A stretch of 64,000 nucleotides of DNA from Mucilaginibacter sp. (GTDB lineage: Bacteria; Bacteroidota; Bacteroidia; Sphingobacteriales; Sphingobacteriaceae), in NCBI RefSeq assembly GCF_025359345.1, contig NZ_JANYGQ010000022.1, positions 1 to 64,000 of the forward strand. Reading direction: 5' to 3'. Made by a program: the position numbers and the translations under genes. The notes under the pieces are model-generated. The model was given only the letters and a program-made list of their open reading frames with translations, made no database searches and was not told where the DNA came from. Position 1 is the first letter of the stretch; each line of letters opens with the position of its first letter. This document shows positions 11,057 to 20,379 of the stretch, piece after piece.

Positions 11057-11971
11057 TTAAGCCTTTGGATGGGCTTGTTTGTAAATAGACTTTAATCGTT
11101 CAACGGAATTGTGTGTATAAATTTGGGTTGCGCTTAGGTTGGCATGGCCCAAAAGTTCTTTAATAGCATTTAAATCGGCTCCCCTGTTTAACAGGCTGGT
11201 GGCAAAGGTATGCCGCAGCACATGCGGGCTTCTCTTATTTTGGGTTGATATATAAGATAGATACTTCTGCACTATTAAATAAATGAGCTTTGAATAAGCA
11301 TTGGCTCCTTTATCTGTAACGATTAACGTTAACGAATTGTTACCGAAAAAATCCTGCTTTTTCTTTAACTCCTGGTATTCAGCTATTAATAATTTCAACT
11401 CATTGTTTACCGGGATAATGCGTTCCTTATTACGCTTACCCAAAACCTTTATGGTGCCTTCGTAAACGTTTATATCGGTATCCTTAACGCCCAGTAGCTC
11501 CGAAAGGCGCATGCCGGTGCCAAATAGCATTTCAATCACCAGTTTATCCCGCAGGCCTTTAAAATCGTGGCTAAACACCTCGTTTTCGTCAAGCATTTGA
11601 GTTAGCTTGACATCTTCAACAATAACAGGTAAGTTTTTAGGGATTTTGGGCGTATTGATTTTTGACGCGGGGTTTATTTCAATTACCCCTTCCTGCACCA
11701 TAAATTTAAAATACTTGCGCAGCGTAGCTATTTTACGATTTACCGAACGGGCTAAAATTTTATGGTTCATTAGCTCAACCATCCAGTTACGGATATGATA
11801 ATGCGTAATTTGGTTAGGATGTGTAATTTCAGGAACTGGCGGTGGTATTGTGTTATCGGGGTTGTTCAGAAACGACACGAACTGGTCAAGGTCTGATTGA
11901 TAGGCCGATACAGTGTGCGGGGAGTACCTCTTTTCGAACTTAATATAGCGGATAAAACGGTCTATAAACAT
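11057..11971 (-). CDS. Tyrosine recombinase, XerC/XerD type
   Basis: This is a site-specific recombinase of the tyrosine family, most likely one of the Xer pair that resolves chromosome dimers at dif. The N-terminal SAM-like core-binding domain (1-100) is followed by the catalytic domain. Visible residues are the R of GTGMRLSELLGV, the box HVLRHTFATSLLNRG, GHANLSATQIYTH and the nucleophile Tyr in the last. The ATG at 11971 gives MFIDRFIRYIKFEKRYS, the usual N-terminus; an upstream in-frame TTG at 12007 lies in an inverted repeat and is less likely. It sits between rpsU and hpf. XerC and XerD cannot be told apart here. Confidence 0.92.
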   Translation of the reverse strand: MFIDRFIRYIKFEKRYSPHTVSAYQSDLDQFVSFLNNPDNTIPPPVPEITHPNQITHYHIRNWMVELMNHKILARSVNRKIATLRKYFKFMVQEGVIEINPASKINTPKIPKNLPVIVEDVKLTQMLDENEVFSHDFKGLRDKLVIEMLFGTGMRLSELLGVKDTDINVYEGTIKVLGKRNKERIIPVNNELKLLIAEYQELKKKQDFFGNNSLTLIVTDKGANAYSKLIYLIVQKYLSYISTQNKRSPHVLRHTFATSLLNRGADLNAIKELLGHANLSATQIYTHNSVERLKSIYKQAHPKA

Positions 11972-11980
11972 AAAAACTAC

Positions 11981-12007
11981 TTGTACATCCGAATGATGAA
12001 TGTACAA
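11981..12007. promoter_or_regulatory. Inverted repeat upstream of the xer gene
   Basis: TTGTACAT, 11 bases and ATGTACAA form an 8-bp inverted repeat ending 9 bases before the chosen ATG. It could be an operator or a small mRNA hairpin over the leader. Confidence 0.35.
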
Positions 12008-12055
12008 ATAGTTTTGATATTTTGATTAGAAAATCGAAAAATTCTTTTGCAAGAA

Positions 12056-12250
12056 TTAAACGGTTGGTTCTAAGTTCATATTCTGCTTGTAGATGGCGTG
12101 TTTAATTTCGTGACGACGGGTAATTGATTTTTTCTCAAATGCCTGGCGACTGCGAAGTTCTCTTAAAACACCGGTCTTTTCAAATTTCTTCTTGAAGCGT
12201 TTCAATGCTTTATCTAATGATTCGCCGTCTTTTACGTTAATAATGATCAT
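12056..12250 (-). CDS. rpsU: 30S ribosomal protein S21
   Basis: S21 is a small basic protein of the 30S platform near the anti-Shine-Dalgarno region. The product is 64 residues from the ATG at 12250 (MIIINVKDGESLDKALKRF). The in-frame TTG nine bases earlier is less likely, since GGAGG lies upstream of the ATG. The basic KRFKKKFEK helix and C-terminal RRHEIKHAIYKQ are typical. It leads the rpsU-xer-hpf group. Confidence 0.95.
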   Translation of the reverse strand: MIIINVKDGESLDKALKRFKKKFEKTGVLRELRSRQAFEKKSITRRHEIKHAIYKQNMNLEPTV

Positions 12251-12317
12251 AATTCCCAAATACCTCCTTTCAGGGAGGGCAAAGGTAAGTAATTGTTTTT
12301 GAATGTGAAAGGGGTTT

Positions 12318-12399
12318 GTTGAAATGTTTTAAAGTTGTAAAGTTGTTGCAGGCTATAATTTAATAACATTTCAACTTTGCAACATTTCAACCTTGCAAC
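12318..12399. repeat. Intergenic palindrome, family A
   Basis: GTTGAAATGTTTTAAAGTTG on the left pairs imperfectly with CAACTTTGCAACATTTCAAC on the right around an AT-rich centre. It starts where the acyl-CoA dehydrogenase gene ends, so it may form a 3' stem-loop on that mRNA. Confidence 0.72.
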
Positions 12400-12401
12400 C
12401 C

Positions 12402-13574
12402 TTACTTCAACACTTCCCTACTTATCACAATCTTCTGTATCTCACTCGTCCCCTCACCTATTGTGCATAGTTTGGCATCGCGGTAATATTTTTCAACCGG
12501 GAAATCTTTGGTATAACCATAGCCGCCAAATATCTGTACGGCCTCTGTAGCGGTACGCACAGCAACCTCCGATGCAAAGTACTTCGCCATTGCCGACTGT
12601 TTTGTAACCGGCATGTGCCTGTTTTTCAAATCGGCAGCCTGCATTATCAACAGTTCGGCTGCTTCTATTTCGGTAGCCATGTCAGCCAGTTTAAAGGCGA
12701 TACCCTGAAAATTACTTATTGCTTGCCCAAACTGCTTGCGTTCTTTTGAGTAAGCCACAGCAGCTTCAAAAGCACCTTTGGCAATACCTAATGATAAAGC
12801 AGCGATAGATATACGGCCGCCATCAAGCACCTTCATTGCCTGCTTAAAGCCCTCGCCTTCTACGCCTAATAAATTTTCTTTTGGTACGCGGCAATTATCA
12901 AATATCAGCTCAGTGGTTTCGGATGCACGCATACCCAGCTTGTTTTCTTTTTTGCCATGGGTAAAGCCGGGAGTACCTTTTTCAATAACAATAGCTGATA
13001 TTCCTTTCGAATCGCCCTTCTCCCCTGTCCTTACCATTACCACAGCTACGTTGCCCGATTTGCCGTGGGTAATCCAGTTTTTTGAACCATTTACAATATA
13101 GTGGTCGCCATCTAAAACGGCAGTTGTGTTCATTCCCATTGCATCCGACCCGGTGTTAGCTTCAGTTAGGCCCCATGCACCCAGCCATTCAGCAGTCGCA
13201 AGTTTGGGCAACCAGCGGTGCTTTTGTTCCTCGCTGCCAAAGGCAAGGATGTGACCTGTACATAATGAATTATGTGCTGCAAGCGATAAACCGATAGAGC
13301 CGCAAACTTTTGCTATTTCAACAATAACAGTTACGTATTCAAAATACCCAAAACCTGAGCCACCATATTCTGCGGGCACAAACACGCTCATCATACCCAG
13401 TTCGCCTAGTTGCTTGAATAAATCAATTGGGAAATGCTGCGTCTCATCCCATTCCATCACATGCGGACGAATATGTTTTTCGGCAAAATCCCTGGCCATC
13501 TGGCCTATCATTTTTTGATTATCGTTTATAGAAAAATCGTACCCGGCAGGTACATCGGTGAGCAAAGAATCCAT
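12402..13574 (-). CDS. Acyl-CoA dehydrogenase
   Basis: This FAD enzyme oxidises acyl-CoA thioesters to 2-enoyl-CoA and passes electrons to ETF. It has 390 residues from the ATG at 13574 ([14 protein letters not shown]); the upstream TTG is less likely. N-terminal helical domain, middle beta domain ([14 protein letters not shown], near 130-145) and C-terminal helical domain are all present. The catalytic glutamate motif is [27 protein letters not shown] near 355-365, and the end reads [16 protein letters not shown]. It resembles short/branched-chain or butyryl-CoA types; the substrate cannot be fixed from sequence. It is a single gene followed by a palindrome. Confidence 0.93.
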   Translation of the reverse strand: MDSLLTDVPAGYDFSINDNQKMIGQMARDFAEKHIRPHVMEWDETQHFPIDLFKQLGELGMMSVFVPAEYGGSGFGYFEYVTVIVEIAKVCGSIGLSLAAHNSLCTGHILAFGSEEQKHRWLPKLATAEWLGAWGLTEANTGSDAMGMNTTAVLDGDHYIVNGSKNWITHGKSGNVAVVMVRTGEKGDSKGISAIVIEKGTPGFTHGKKENKLGMRASETTELIFDNCRVPKENLLGVEGEGFKQAMKVLDGGRISIAALSLGIAKGAFEAAVAYSKERKQFGQAISNFQGIAFKLADMATEIEAAELLIMQAADLKNRHMPVTKQSAMAKYFASEVAVRTATEAVQIFGGYGYTKDFPVEKYYRDAKLCTIGEGTSEIQKIVISREVLK

Positions 13575-13708
13575 GTATTTATAATTGATTTTTAGCAAAG
13601 TAACATAATATTTTACGCATTGGTTTGCTTATAACAACTATGAAAAGGGACACTTTTGGTATATGGTATGAATTGTAGGTTTAGGGGGAATAGGGGTATG
13701 TACCGAGG

Positions 13709-14023
13709 TCAAAGCAATTCTAAAATTTCTCCTGTCGCAATCAAATTACTTCCCTCTTGAATTCTCCATTTATTGCCTACAAATAGATATTTATCAATCG
13801 GCTGATCTTTAATAAATCTTACAATAACTTCTTTTTCATCACCTGGGCATATTTCTGGATAATCGAAAATCACATCACCTATGTAGGTTATAAGGTAATT
13901 ATTCACCGGAACCTCAAATACGTGATTTGGCCGATATCCACTAAAAATACACGTTCGTCTTTTGCCGCCTTCCTCGGCGGTTAGGACTTTAATTTTGGCT
14001 TTAATTATTACAAGACCAGGCAT
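13709..14023 (-). CDS. Stand-alone EF-Tu domain III-like protein
   Basis: No GTPase domain is present. The 104 residues line up with the last third of the EF-Tu in this window. KAKIKVLTAEEGG aligns with [13 protein letters not shown], then GYRPNHVF with [19 protein letters not shown] with [11 protein letters not shown], and the end WRIQEGSNLIATGEILEL with [19 protein letters not shown]. Domain III is a beta barrel that in EF-Tu contacts tRNA and EF-Ts. The ATG at 14023 is chosen over an in-frame TTG three codons before. It follows apt by 9 bases, so the two are probably co-transcribed. The function is unknown; similarity is read by eye. Confidence 0.72.
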   Translation of the reverse strand: MPGLVIIKAKIKVLTAEEGGKRRTCIFSGYRPNHVFEVPVNNYLITYIGDVIFDYPEICPGDEKEVIVRFIKDQPIDKYLFVGNKWRIQEGSNLIATGEILELL

Positions 14024-14032
14024 TTTTATCAA

Positions 14033-14560
14033 TCAATACTCCGCCAACACAACCACCTTATCGCAAACTTCAGCAATCCTTTCTCTCCCGTTCAAAAAAC
14101 CTAATTCAACCACAAAGGAGAACCCGGCAACAATACCGCCCATTTCCTGTATCAGTTCGCTGGCGGCTAATGCGGTGCCGCCGGTTGCCAACAGGTCGTC
14201 GTGTATCAATATATGCTGGCCTGGTTCGAATGCATCGGTATGGAGTTCAATGACGGCTGTGCCGTATTCCAGTTTATAAGCCTTTTGCTTTATGGTGAAC
14301 GGCAGCTTGCCAGCCTTACGAACCGGCACAAATGGGACGCCTAATTTGGTAGCCAGTGTTAGTCCAAATAAAAAACCCCGGCTTTCTATCCCGGCAATGG
14401 CATCAATGTTGGTACCCTGCAATTTTTCGGCAAAGGCATTTACTATGCTTTCGCATAATTGCGGGCTTTTTAATATAGGGGTAATATCCTTGAATATTAT
14501 TCCCGGCTTCGGGAAATCAGGTATATCGCGTATGGCCGATTTTATTTGCTGCGCTATCAT
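14033..14560 (-). CDS. apt: Adenine phosphoribosyltransferase
   Basis: APRT converts adenine and PRPP to AMP in purine salvage. The product is 175 residues. The PRPP-binding motif ILIHDDLLATGGTALAASEL lies near 118-137 and the N-terminal IPDFPKPGIIFKDITPIL block is typical. The ATG overlaps the stop of the upstream ComEA-like gene (ATGA), and the EF-Tu domain III-like gene follows by 9 bases, suggesting a three-gene operon. Confidence 0.96.
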   Translation of the reverse strand: MIAQQIKSAIRDIPDFPKPGIIFKDITPILKSPQLCESIVNAFAEKLQGTNIDAIAGIESRGFLFGLTLATKLGVPFVPVRKAGKLPFTIKQKAYKLEYGTAVIELHTDAFEPGQHILIHDDLLATGGTALAASELIQEMGGIVAGFSFVVELGFLNGRERIAEVCDKVVVLAEY

Positions 14561-15432
14561 TTATAACTTATATATGGTTCAATTTTACGTAAAATTCCGG
14601 CATCCAACAGCACAATATTTTTCAAATTATCTATCGAATTATAATTGCCGTGCTGTTTGCGGTATTCAATTACAGCGTTTACCTGTTTGTAATTCAGATA
14701 AGGGAACAACCGCAATTGGTCGAACGATACGGAATTAATGGGTATTTTTTCAATTTTTGCCGGGTTTACTGATACCTGCGATTTTATTTCTTCATATCGC
14801 AGTGAGTCCATCCCATAAACTTCCTTCAATTGCTCCTTGCGGCAAAAGCCACCCAATCTGTTGCGGTAACGTAAAATTATTACTGCCGACGCAGGCCCGA
14901 CACCTCTCAACGCTGTCAGTTTTGTCGAATCGGCGCCGTTTAGTTCGATGATTTCGCCGGGCCTCAGTTTGTTTGACGTATAAACTGCGTCGGGGATACT
15001 GATGTATGGCTCCAGTCGCTTATAATCATCAGGGGTGATGGCATATATTTTCTTTAAATCCTGCTTGTTATAAAATCTGCCACCTTTGTCGGTATAATGC
15101 TTTATAACTTCTGCCTGGTGCTCATTCAATCCCAATTGTTGCCATTGCGATATAGTTAGGATATTGGGGTTAAAAGGAAACATAACCGGCGGCGTTTTCC
15201 TTTCCGTGGTTTCCGGCGCTTCTTTGTCAGGGTCGAAGCCGGATTTGACGCCCGCTTTGTTTAATTGCGCTGCTGCTTTGTTAAAATCTTTGAAATTTAT
15301 TGTATTATCTTTGCTGAACACCTGATAAACATAGAGCGCGGCAAGTACCAATGCAATCAAAACAACCAGTACAACCAAAGCATTCCATTCCTTTTTGGTT
15401 ATTGACAGGTAATTTTTTATCCGCGTTTTCAT
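14557..15432 (-). CDS. Helix-hairpin-helix membrane-anchored protein, ComEA-like
   Basis: The 291-residue protein has one N-terminal membrane helix (about 17-36, VVLVVLIALVLAALYVYQVF), a linker, and repeated helix-hairpin-helix units. Clear ones are LRGVGPASAVIILRYRNRLG (near 183-202) and NYKQVNAVIEYRKQHGNY (near 248-265). HhH units of this type bind DNA without sequence preference; ComEA uses them in DNA uptake. Here uptake is only a possibility. It overlaps apt by 4 bases and is the first gene of that operon. Confidence 0.82.
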   Translation of the reverse strand: MKTRIKNYLSITKKEWNALVVLVVLIALVLAALYVYQVFSKDNTINFKDFNKAAAQLNKAGVKSGFDPDKEAPETTERKTPPVMFPFNPNILTISQWQQLGLNEHQAEVIKHYTDKGGRFYNKQDLKKIYAITPDDYKRLEPYISIPDAVYTSNKLRPGEIIELNGADSTKLTALRGVGPASAVIILRYRNRLGGFCRKEQLKEVYGMDSLRYEEIKSQVSVNPAKIEKIPINSVSFDQLRLFPYLNYKQVNAVIEYRKQHGNYNSIDNLKNIVLLDAGILRKIEPYISYK

Positions 15433-15509
15433 TAACAGGTTTATCAGGGTTAAATTAAATAATTTTTCAGGATATTTATGGCCCTATCAGCAGGGTTTAT
15501 TTTATAAGT

Positions 15510-17264
15510 ATGAAAGTAATTACCACCGAAGAATTTGCCAAAGCCACCAAGCTGGATAAGCTGCACATGCCCGGGCTGGCCGGCTTACTGATGGAATTAA
15601 TGAAGATAAACCAGGTAAACGACCTGTTTGCCCAGGCACAGCCAAAGGTAGGCCCCGAGTTTGTTGATGCAATATTAGAAGGCTGCGGCATTGATATCGA
15701 GTTTGACGAAAGCGATTTAAAACATATACCCAAAACCGGCGCCTTTATTGCCATAGCCAACCACCCGTACGGCGGCATTGAAGGTATGGTATTGCTAAAG
15801 ATGCTTTGCATGGTAAGGCCCGATGCCAAACTGATGGCCAACTTCCTGCTCAAAAAAATACCCAACCTTGCCGACTACTTTATCGCCGTAAACCCGTTTG
15901 AAAATGTGGAACATTCATCAAGCATCAGCGGCTTAAAAAACACGCTCGAATTGCTTGCCAACGGTACGCCTATTGGCATATTTCCTGCAGGAGAGGTATC
16001 TACCTATAAAGTAGATAAACAACAGGTAACCGACAGGCTTTGGCACCCGGTTGTAGGTAAGATAATAGCCAAAGCAAAGGTGCCTGTAGTACCAATTTAT
16101 TTCCATGGCAATAACGGGCTGCTGTTTAACTTGCTTAGCTTGATACACCCGGCGTTACGTACCGCTAAACTACCGTCTGAACTTTTTAACAAGCACGGGC
16201 ACACCATTAAACTGCGCATTGGCAAGCCGATAAATGTTGTTGATATACCCGATTACACCAATAGCGCCAAACTGCTTAACTATCTGAGGGCTCGTACCTA
16301 TGCATTGGGCACCGGGCTTGAAGACGAAAAGAAGATTTTCAACCCGCGGAACCTGTTTAAGATAAAAAAACAGCCTGCCGAAATAGCACCAGCCATTGCC
16401 GGCGATATACTTGATAAAGAAATCTCGGCGCTTCGCGATGATTACCGTATTTGGGTTGAAAAAAACTACGAGGTATACATTGCGCCCACAACCCTTATCC
16501 CCTGCACTATCCGCGAAATTGGCCGGTTGCGCGAGGTTACCTTCCGCGAGATTGGCGAGGGCACCAACAAATCTATCGACCTGGATGAGTATGATATTTA
16601 TTACCACCATTTATTTATTTGGGATACCGATGCAAAAATGCTTGTCGGTGCCTACCGTATTGGCCTGGGCGACGAGATATTTTACAGCATAGGCAAAAAG
16701 GGGTTCTATGTTTCGGAATTGTTTAAGATAAAATCGCAATTTACACCGGTGCTTAAAAAGAGCATTGAACTGGGCCGGTCGTGGATACGTAAGGAATACC
16801 AGTTGAAGCCTTTACCCCTGTTTTTACTTTGGAAAGGCATATTAAAATATTTGATCGATAACCCGCGCTATCGCTATTTAATCGGGCCGGTAAGCATCAG
16901 CAACTCTTTCTCCAACTTCTCAAAATCGCTGATTGTAGACTATATTAACCGCAATCACTTTGACGAAGAAATGGCACAGTATGTAAAGCCACGCAAAAAA
17001 TTCAAAGTTGACCTTGGCAGCATTGATACTGACCTGCTCATGTCGGGAGAGGACAGTTTTAAAGGATTGGATAATTTGATTTCCGAAGTGGAAACCAGGA
17101 GCCTAAAAGTACCTGTATTGCTGCGCCAATACATCGGCCTCAATGCTAAAATCATCTGCTTCAACATCGACCCTAAATTTGCCGATTGCCTGGATGGGTT
17201 TTTAGTACTTGATTTGGAGAAAGTGCCGCAGGATATCCTGGATAAACTGGGGAAGAATTTGTAG
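15510..17264 (+). CDS. Bifunctional acyltransferase: PlsC-like plus GNAT (ornithine-lipid type)
   Basis: The 584-residue protein joins two acyltransferase folds. The N-terminal half is PlsC/lysophospholipid-type, with NHPYGGIEG near residue 85 in the place of the catalytic His box and FPAGEVST near 158. The C-terminal half (about 310-500) looks like the OlsB-type acyl-ACP N-acyltransferase/hemolysin family (VGAYRIGLGDEIF, FYVSELFKI). Fusions of this kind make ornithine or other amino-acid lipids (OlsF); assignment to a given lipid is inference. The usual aspartate after the His box is replaced by Glu. It stands alone and is divergent from the ComEA-like operon. Confidence 0.75.
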   Translation: MKVITTEEFAKATKLDKLHMPGLAGLLMELMKINQVNDLFAQAQPKVGPEFVDAILEGCGIDIEFDESDLKHIPKTGAFIAIANHPYGGIEGMVLLKMLCMVRPDAKLMANFLLKKIPNLADYFIAVNPFENVEHSSSISGLKNTLELLANGTPIGIFPAGEVSTYKVDKQQVTDRLWHPVVGKIIAKAKVPVVPIYFHGNNGLLFNLLSLIHPALRTAKLPSELFNKHGHTIKLRIGKPINVVDIPDYTNSAKLLNYLRARTYALGTGLEDEKKIFNPRNLFKIKKQPAEIAPAIAGDILDKEISALRDDYRIWVEKNYEVYIAPTTLIPCTIREIGRLREVTFREIGEGTNKSIDLDEYDIYYHHLFIWDTDAKMLVGAYRIGLGDEIFYSIGKKGFYVSELFKIKSQFTPVLKKSIELGRSWIRKEYQLKPLPLFLLWKGILKYLIDNPRYRYLIGPVSISNSFSNFSKSLIVDYINRNHFDEEMAQYVKPRKKFKVDLGSIDTDLLMSGEDSFKGLDNLISEVETRSLKVPVLLRQYIGLNAKIICFNIDPKFADCLDGFLVLDLEKVPQDILDKLGKNL

Positions 17265-17268
17265 GGAA

Positions 17269-17378
17269 GAGAGTCAAGAATCAAGAGCCAGGAATCAAGA
17301 GCCAGGAATCAAGACCAACAGACGTCGGTATCAAAATCCTCTGCCACCTTCCTGACTCTTGTCTTTTTGATTCTTCTT
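17269..17378. repeat. Intergenic palindrome, family D (AATCAAGAGCCAGG words)
   Basis: Three tandem copies of AATCAAGAGCCAGG-like words (17273-17317) face a complementary arm of CTGACTCTTG and TTGATTCTT words (17352-17375). It lies between two convergent genes. A second member is at 34946-35077. Confidence 0.65.
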
Positions 17379-17897
17379 CTAATATCTTATTGAAAACTTC
17401 TTCAATATAAAATGAAGCAGCCAGATAGGACCGATAAGCAAAAACTTAAGATCATCTAAAAAAGAAGGCTTTTTACCCTCGATCTTATGGCCTATAAATT
17501 GCCCAACCCATGAAATTACGAAAATACCCAGGCATACCTGCCATATGGCCGGACCACCGGCTTTTTGCCAGGTATCCAGCTCTATAATTCCATAGCTAAA
17601 AGCAAATAATATAAGCAGCATTAAGTATGACAACACCGGTGAAAGCTTATAATAGTAATAGATACTGAAACCGATTAAAAACGATGCCCAGTTAACGAAG
17701 CCGTTATATCTGCCTAAAAATTTTAAGTAAGGAAACGGAATAGCCCAAAACAACCCCAATAAACTAAATACGATAAGCGGCACACATGCCCAGTGGATAC
17801 TTTTATTTGTTGGGTTTTGATGGCTTTCGGCGTATTTGTCAAAATAAACATCAACAGGCCGTTTATCTGCTAACGCAGAACCACCACTGGTGTGCAT
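17379..17897 (-). CDS. Mpo1-like (DUF962) membrane protein
   Basis: The family includes yeast Mpo1, an iron-dependent dioxygenase that shortens 2-hydroxy fatty acids. The bacterial members are mostly untested. The protein has several membrane helices. Typical motifs are FDKYAESHQNPTNKSIHW near the start and GQFIGHKIEGKKPSFLDDL near the end, with the conserved His residues of IHW and GHK. The ATG at 17897 (MHTSGG) is chosen; an in-frame GTG lies 12 codons earlier at 17933, and neither has a clear ribosome-binding site. Confidence 0.85.
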   Translation of the reverse strand: MHTSGGSALADKRPVDVYFDKYAESHQNPTNKSIHWACVPLIVFSLLGLFWAIPFPYLKFLGRYNGFVNWASFLIGFSIYYYYKLSPVLSYLMLLILFAFSYGIIELDTWQKAGGPAIWQVCLGIFVISWVGQFIGHKIEGKKPSFLDDLKFLLIGPIWLLHFILKKFSIRY

Positions 17898-17949
17898 TTT
17901 TGCGCTTTTGCCCGAATTATTGTTAGTTGCCACGGTTTATAAATTATAA

Positions 17950-17975
17950 AACCCTCTCCTTTTACAGAGAGGGTT
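17950..17975 (-). terminator. Terminator downstream of rny
   Basis: AACCCTCTC, an 8-base loop and GAGAGGGTT form a 9-bp stem on the minus strand, followed by TTATAATTT. It lies just past the rny stop and ahead of the Mpo1-like gene. Confidence 0.7.
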
Positions 17976-17984
17976 GCAATTAAT

Positions 17985-19553
17985 TTATTTCGCAAACGCC
18001 ACCGACCTGGTTTCCCTTATTACGGTAACCTTTATCTGGCCGGGGTATGTCATTTCGGTTTGTATGCGGTTTGATATATCTGCCGCCAATATTTCTGATT
18101 GTGCATCGCTTATCTTTTCGCTTTCAACAACCACGCGCAATTCACGACCAGCCTGTATAGCGAATGTTTTCTCAACACCAGGGTATGATAATGCAAGCTC
18201 TTCCAGCTCTTTTAAACGCTTGATGTAGCTTTCAACCACCTCGCGGCGTGCACCCGGCCTTGCGCCTGATATGGCATCACAAACCTGTATAATTGGCGAC
18301 AACATCGAAGTCATTTCCACCTCATCGTGGTGGGCACCTATGGCGTTACAAACTTCAGGATGCTCCTTATATTTTTCGGCCAGCTGCATACCTAAAATTG
18401 CGTGCGGCAATTCCGGGTTATCGTCAGGCACTTTACCAATGTCATGCAGTAAGCCGGCGCGTTTGGCAAGCTTAACATTCAAGCCTAACTCAGCCGCCAT
18501 CGTAGCGCAGAAATTGGCCACCTCGCGTGAGTGCTGCAAAAGGTTTTGCCCGTACGATGAACGGTAACGCATCCTGCCTACCATACGGATAAGCTCCGGG
18601 TGCAGGCCGCTAATACCTAAGTCGATTACGGTACGTTCGCCTATTTCAACAATTTCTTCCTCTATCTGCTTTTTGGTTTTGGCAACCACTTCCTCAATAC
18701 GTGCCGGGTGTATGCGTCCGTCCGTCACCAGGCGGTGCATGGCCAGACGGGCAATCTCCCTGCGGACAGGGTCAAAGCCCGATAAAATAATAGCCTCCGG
18801 GGTATCATCCACAATAATTTCTATACCGGTAGCCGCTTCCAATGCACGGATGTTACGACCTTCGCGACCAATGATTCGGCCCTTAATTTCGTCGTTTTCG
18901 ATATTGAAAATAGAGACTGTATTCTCAATAGCCGCCTCGGTTGCTGTACGCTGAATAGTTTGGATAACTATCTTTTTGGCTTCTTTGGTAGCAGTTAATT
19001 TAGCTTCGTCAACAATGTCTTTTATCTGGGCCATCGCCTTGCTGCGGGCTTCTTCACGCAGATTGTCAATCAGTTGATTTTTGGCATCCTCGGCAGATAA
19101 GCCTGCAATAGTTTCCAATTGCTGCACGTGCGAATTTTTCAGCACTTCAACTTCTTCCTGCTTTTTAGTAACAATTTCGGTTTGGCGCTCCAAATTTTTA
19201 CGCAGGTTATCCAACTCAGTATCCTTGCGATTTTGATTCTCGAGGCGTTGGTTTAACGATTGCTCCTTTTGCTTAACGCCGTTTTCACGCTGATTGATAA
19301 CGTTGTTTTTCTCGTTGATCTGCTGCTCGTGCTCAGCTTTCATCTGCAAAAACTTCTCTTTGGCTTCAAGCAACCTGTTCTTTTTAAGGATTTCAGCATC
19401 GTTTTCAGCATCCTTTAAAATCTTTTTTACTTTGCCCTGGGCTGCTACTTCCTGATCTTTGAATAGCTTTTTCAGTAAAAACCGTCCGAGTAAGAACCCC
19501 GGTAGTCCCCCTATCAACACTCCGATGATAAGGTATAATAATGTATTACTCAT
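17985..19553 (-). CDS. rny: Ribonuclease Y
   Basis: RNase Y is a membrane-bound endoribonuclease that starts mRNA decay. The 522 residues show an N-terminal membrane helix (about 3-22), a long charged coiled coil (about 30-190), a KH domain ([20 protein letters not shown] near 230) and an HD domain with HDIGK near 370. The C-terminal region is also typical. It starts with ATG. The neighbouring upstream genes are zapA and a candidate small RNA gene. Confidence 0.96.
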   Translation of the reverse strand: MSNTLLYLIIGVLIGGLPGFLLGRFLLKKLFKDQEVAAQGKVKKILKDAENDAEILKKNRLLEAKEKFLQMKAEHEQQINEKNNVINQRENGVKQKEQSLNQRLENQNRKDTELDNLRKNLERQTEIVTKKQEEVEVLKNSHVQQLETIAGLSAEDAKNQLIDNLREEARSKAMAQIKDIVDEAKLTATKEAKKIVIQTIQRTATEAAIENTVSIFNIENDEIKGRIIGREGRNIRALEAATGIEIIVDDTPEAIILSGFDPVRREIARLAMHRLVTDGRIHPARIEEVVAKTKKQIEEEIVEIGERTVIDLGISGLHPELIRMVGRMRYRSSYGQNLLQHSREVANFCATMAAELGLNVKLAKRAGLLHDIGKVPDDNPELPHAILGMQLAEKYKEHPEVCNAIGAHHDEVEMTSMLSPIIQVCDAISGARPGARREVVESYIKRLKELEELALSYPGVEKTFAIQAGRELRVVVESEKISDAQSEILAADISNRIQTEMTYPGQIKVTVIRETRSVAFAK

Positions 19554-19573
19554 GTCTATAATTGGTATATAAT

Positions 19574-19739
19574 AAAAAAAAACCGCAACTAATTTCTAAG
19601 GTTCATGTATCTAAAAACTTCTTTTCGAATATGGACTCACGGCTTCCCGTTTAACCATTACGATTAACGAATCCGCTTCCATCCATCTATATTGAAGCGT
19701 TAAGTTTTTAATAGTGAAACTTAAAATTTAACTGCGGTT
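19574..19739 (-). ncRNA. Candidate structured small RNA, 6S-like (SsrS)
   Basis: The zapA-rny gap has a closing stem in which AACCGCA at its 5' end pairs exactly with TGCGGTT at its 3' end. Pairing continues with mismatches through the adjoining AT-rich 13 bases. The 3' arm runs straight into nine Ts on the minus strand, like a terminator. The roughly 150 bases inside can fold into a long interrupted hairpin (CGG...CCG and TTAA...TTAA inner pairs). The length, overall fold and position beside zapA fit 6S RNA, which binds RNA polymerase. Identity as 6S is inference from fold and context. Confidence 0.5.
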
Positions 19740-19774
19740 AAATCTTAATTGCTCTGTTTGTATGTAAAGAACGT

Positions 19775-20068
19775 TTATTGCTTTGAAAAAAATTCTGATA
19801 ACAAATAATCCAACTGGTAAACCTTGTCAGTCACTTCGGTATCTTCTACCGAAACCTTCATATCAGCTTTTAACGAGGATGTTGCGTAATGCAGCACACA
19901 CATCGAAAGCAAGTCCTGTTTATCCCTAACTGCGTAATTTTCCTGGTATTCTTTTATCCGGTCATTAATCAGTTTGGCTGCCCTACGTATTATTTCTTCC
20001 TCTTCCATGTTCACCTTTAAGGGGTAAACTCTGTCAGCAATATTTATTTTAATAGAGATTTCTCCCAT
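19775..20068 (-). CDS. zapA: Cell division protein ZapA
   Basis: ZapA cross-links FtsZ filaments at midcell. The 97-residue protein has the N-terminal strand region ISIKINIADRVYPLKVNMEEE, then RRAAKLINDRIKEYQE, and a C-terminal coiled coil. It begins 20 bases after the coiled-coil gene upstream, which suggests a shared transcript and perhaps a shared role. Confidence 0.88.
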   Translation of the reverse strand: MGEISIKINIADRVYPLKVNMEEEEIIRRAAKLINDRIKEYQENYAVRDKQDLLSMCVLHYATSSLKADMKVSVEDTEVTDKVYQLDYLLSEFFSKQ

Positions 20069-20088
20069 TTGAGCTATTCACTTTTGTA

Positions 20089-20376
20089 TTATTTCTTCAA
20101 TAATACAATACACTTATCTATTTCTTGCACAAATTCGTTAATTTTTTGCTTTATGTCAAGACTTTTTTCATTTGTTTCTGAAAATGACTTCGCCATCTTC
20201 AATGCGCGGAGCTTTTCATCAAGCTCTTTTGTCTTATTCCGGCTTGCATCCAGCGCCACCGAAAGCGACTGGCTCTCCAGCTTCAACAAGTCATTTTCCT
20301 CCTGCAAAGCAGCACAAAGCTCAATTAAGCGCTCCGTTCTTTCAACAATTGAATTTAACTGCTCTGCTAAGGCCAT
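20089..20376 (-). CDS. Small coiled-coil protein next to zapA
   Basis: This 95-residue protein is almost all predicted coiled coil, with heptads through ERTERLIELCAALQEENDLL and on to the end. It has no membrane segment. By size, fold and position it recalls ZapB, the coiled-coil partner of ZapA, but I see no decisive sequence match. It lies between pheT and zapA. Confidence 0.7.
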   Translation of the reverse strand: MALAEQLNSIVERTERLIELCAALQEENDLLKLESQSLSVALDASRNKTKELDEKLRALKMAKSFSETNEKSLDIKQKINEFVQEIDKCIVLLKK

Positions 20377-20379
20377 GGT

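Noticed and set aside
14292..14738. 148-codon plus-strand frame over apt and the ComEA-like gene
   Set aside because: It is antisense to two well-supported genes.
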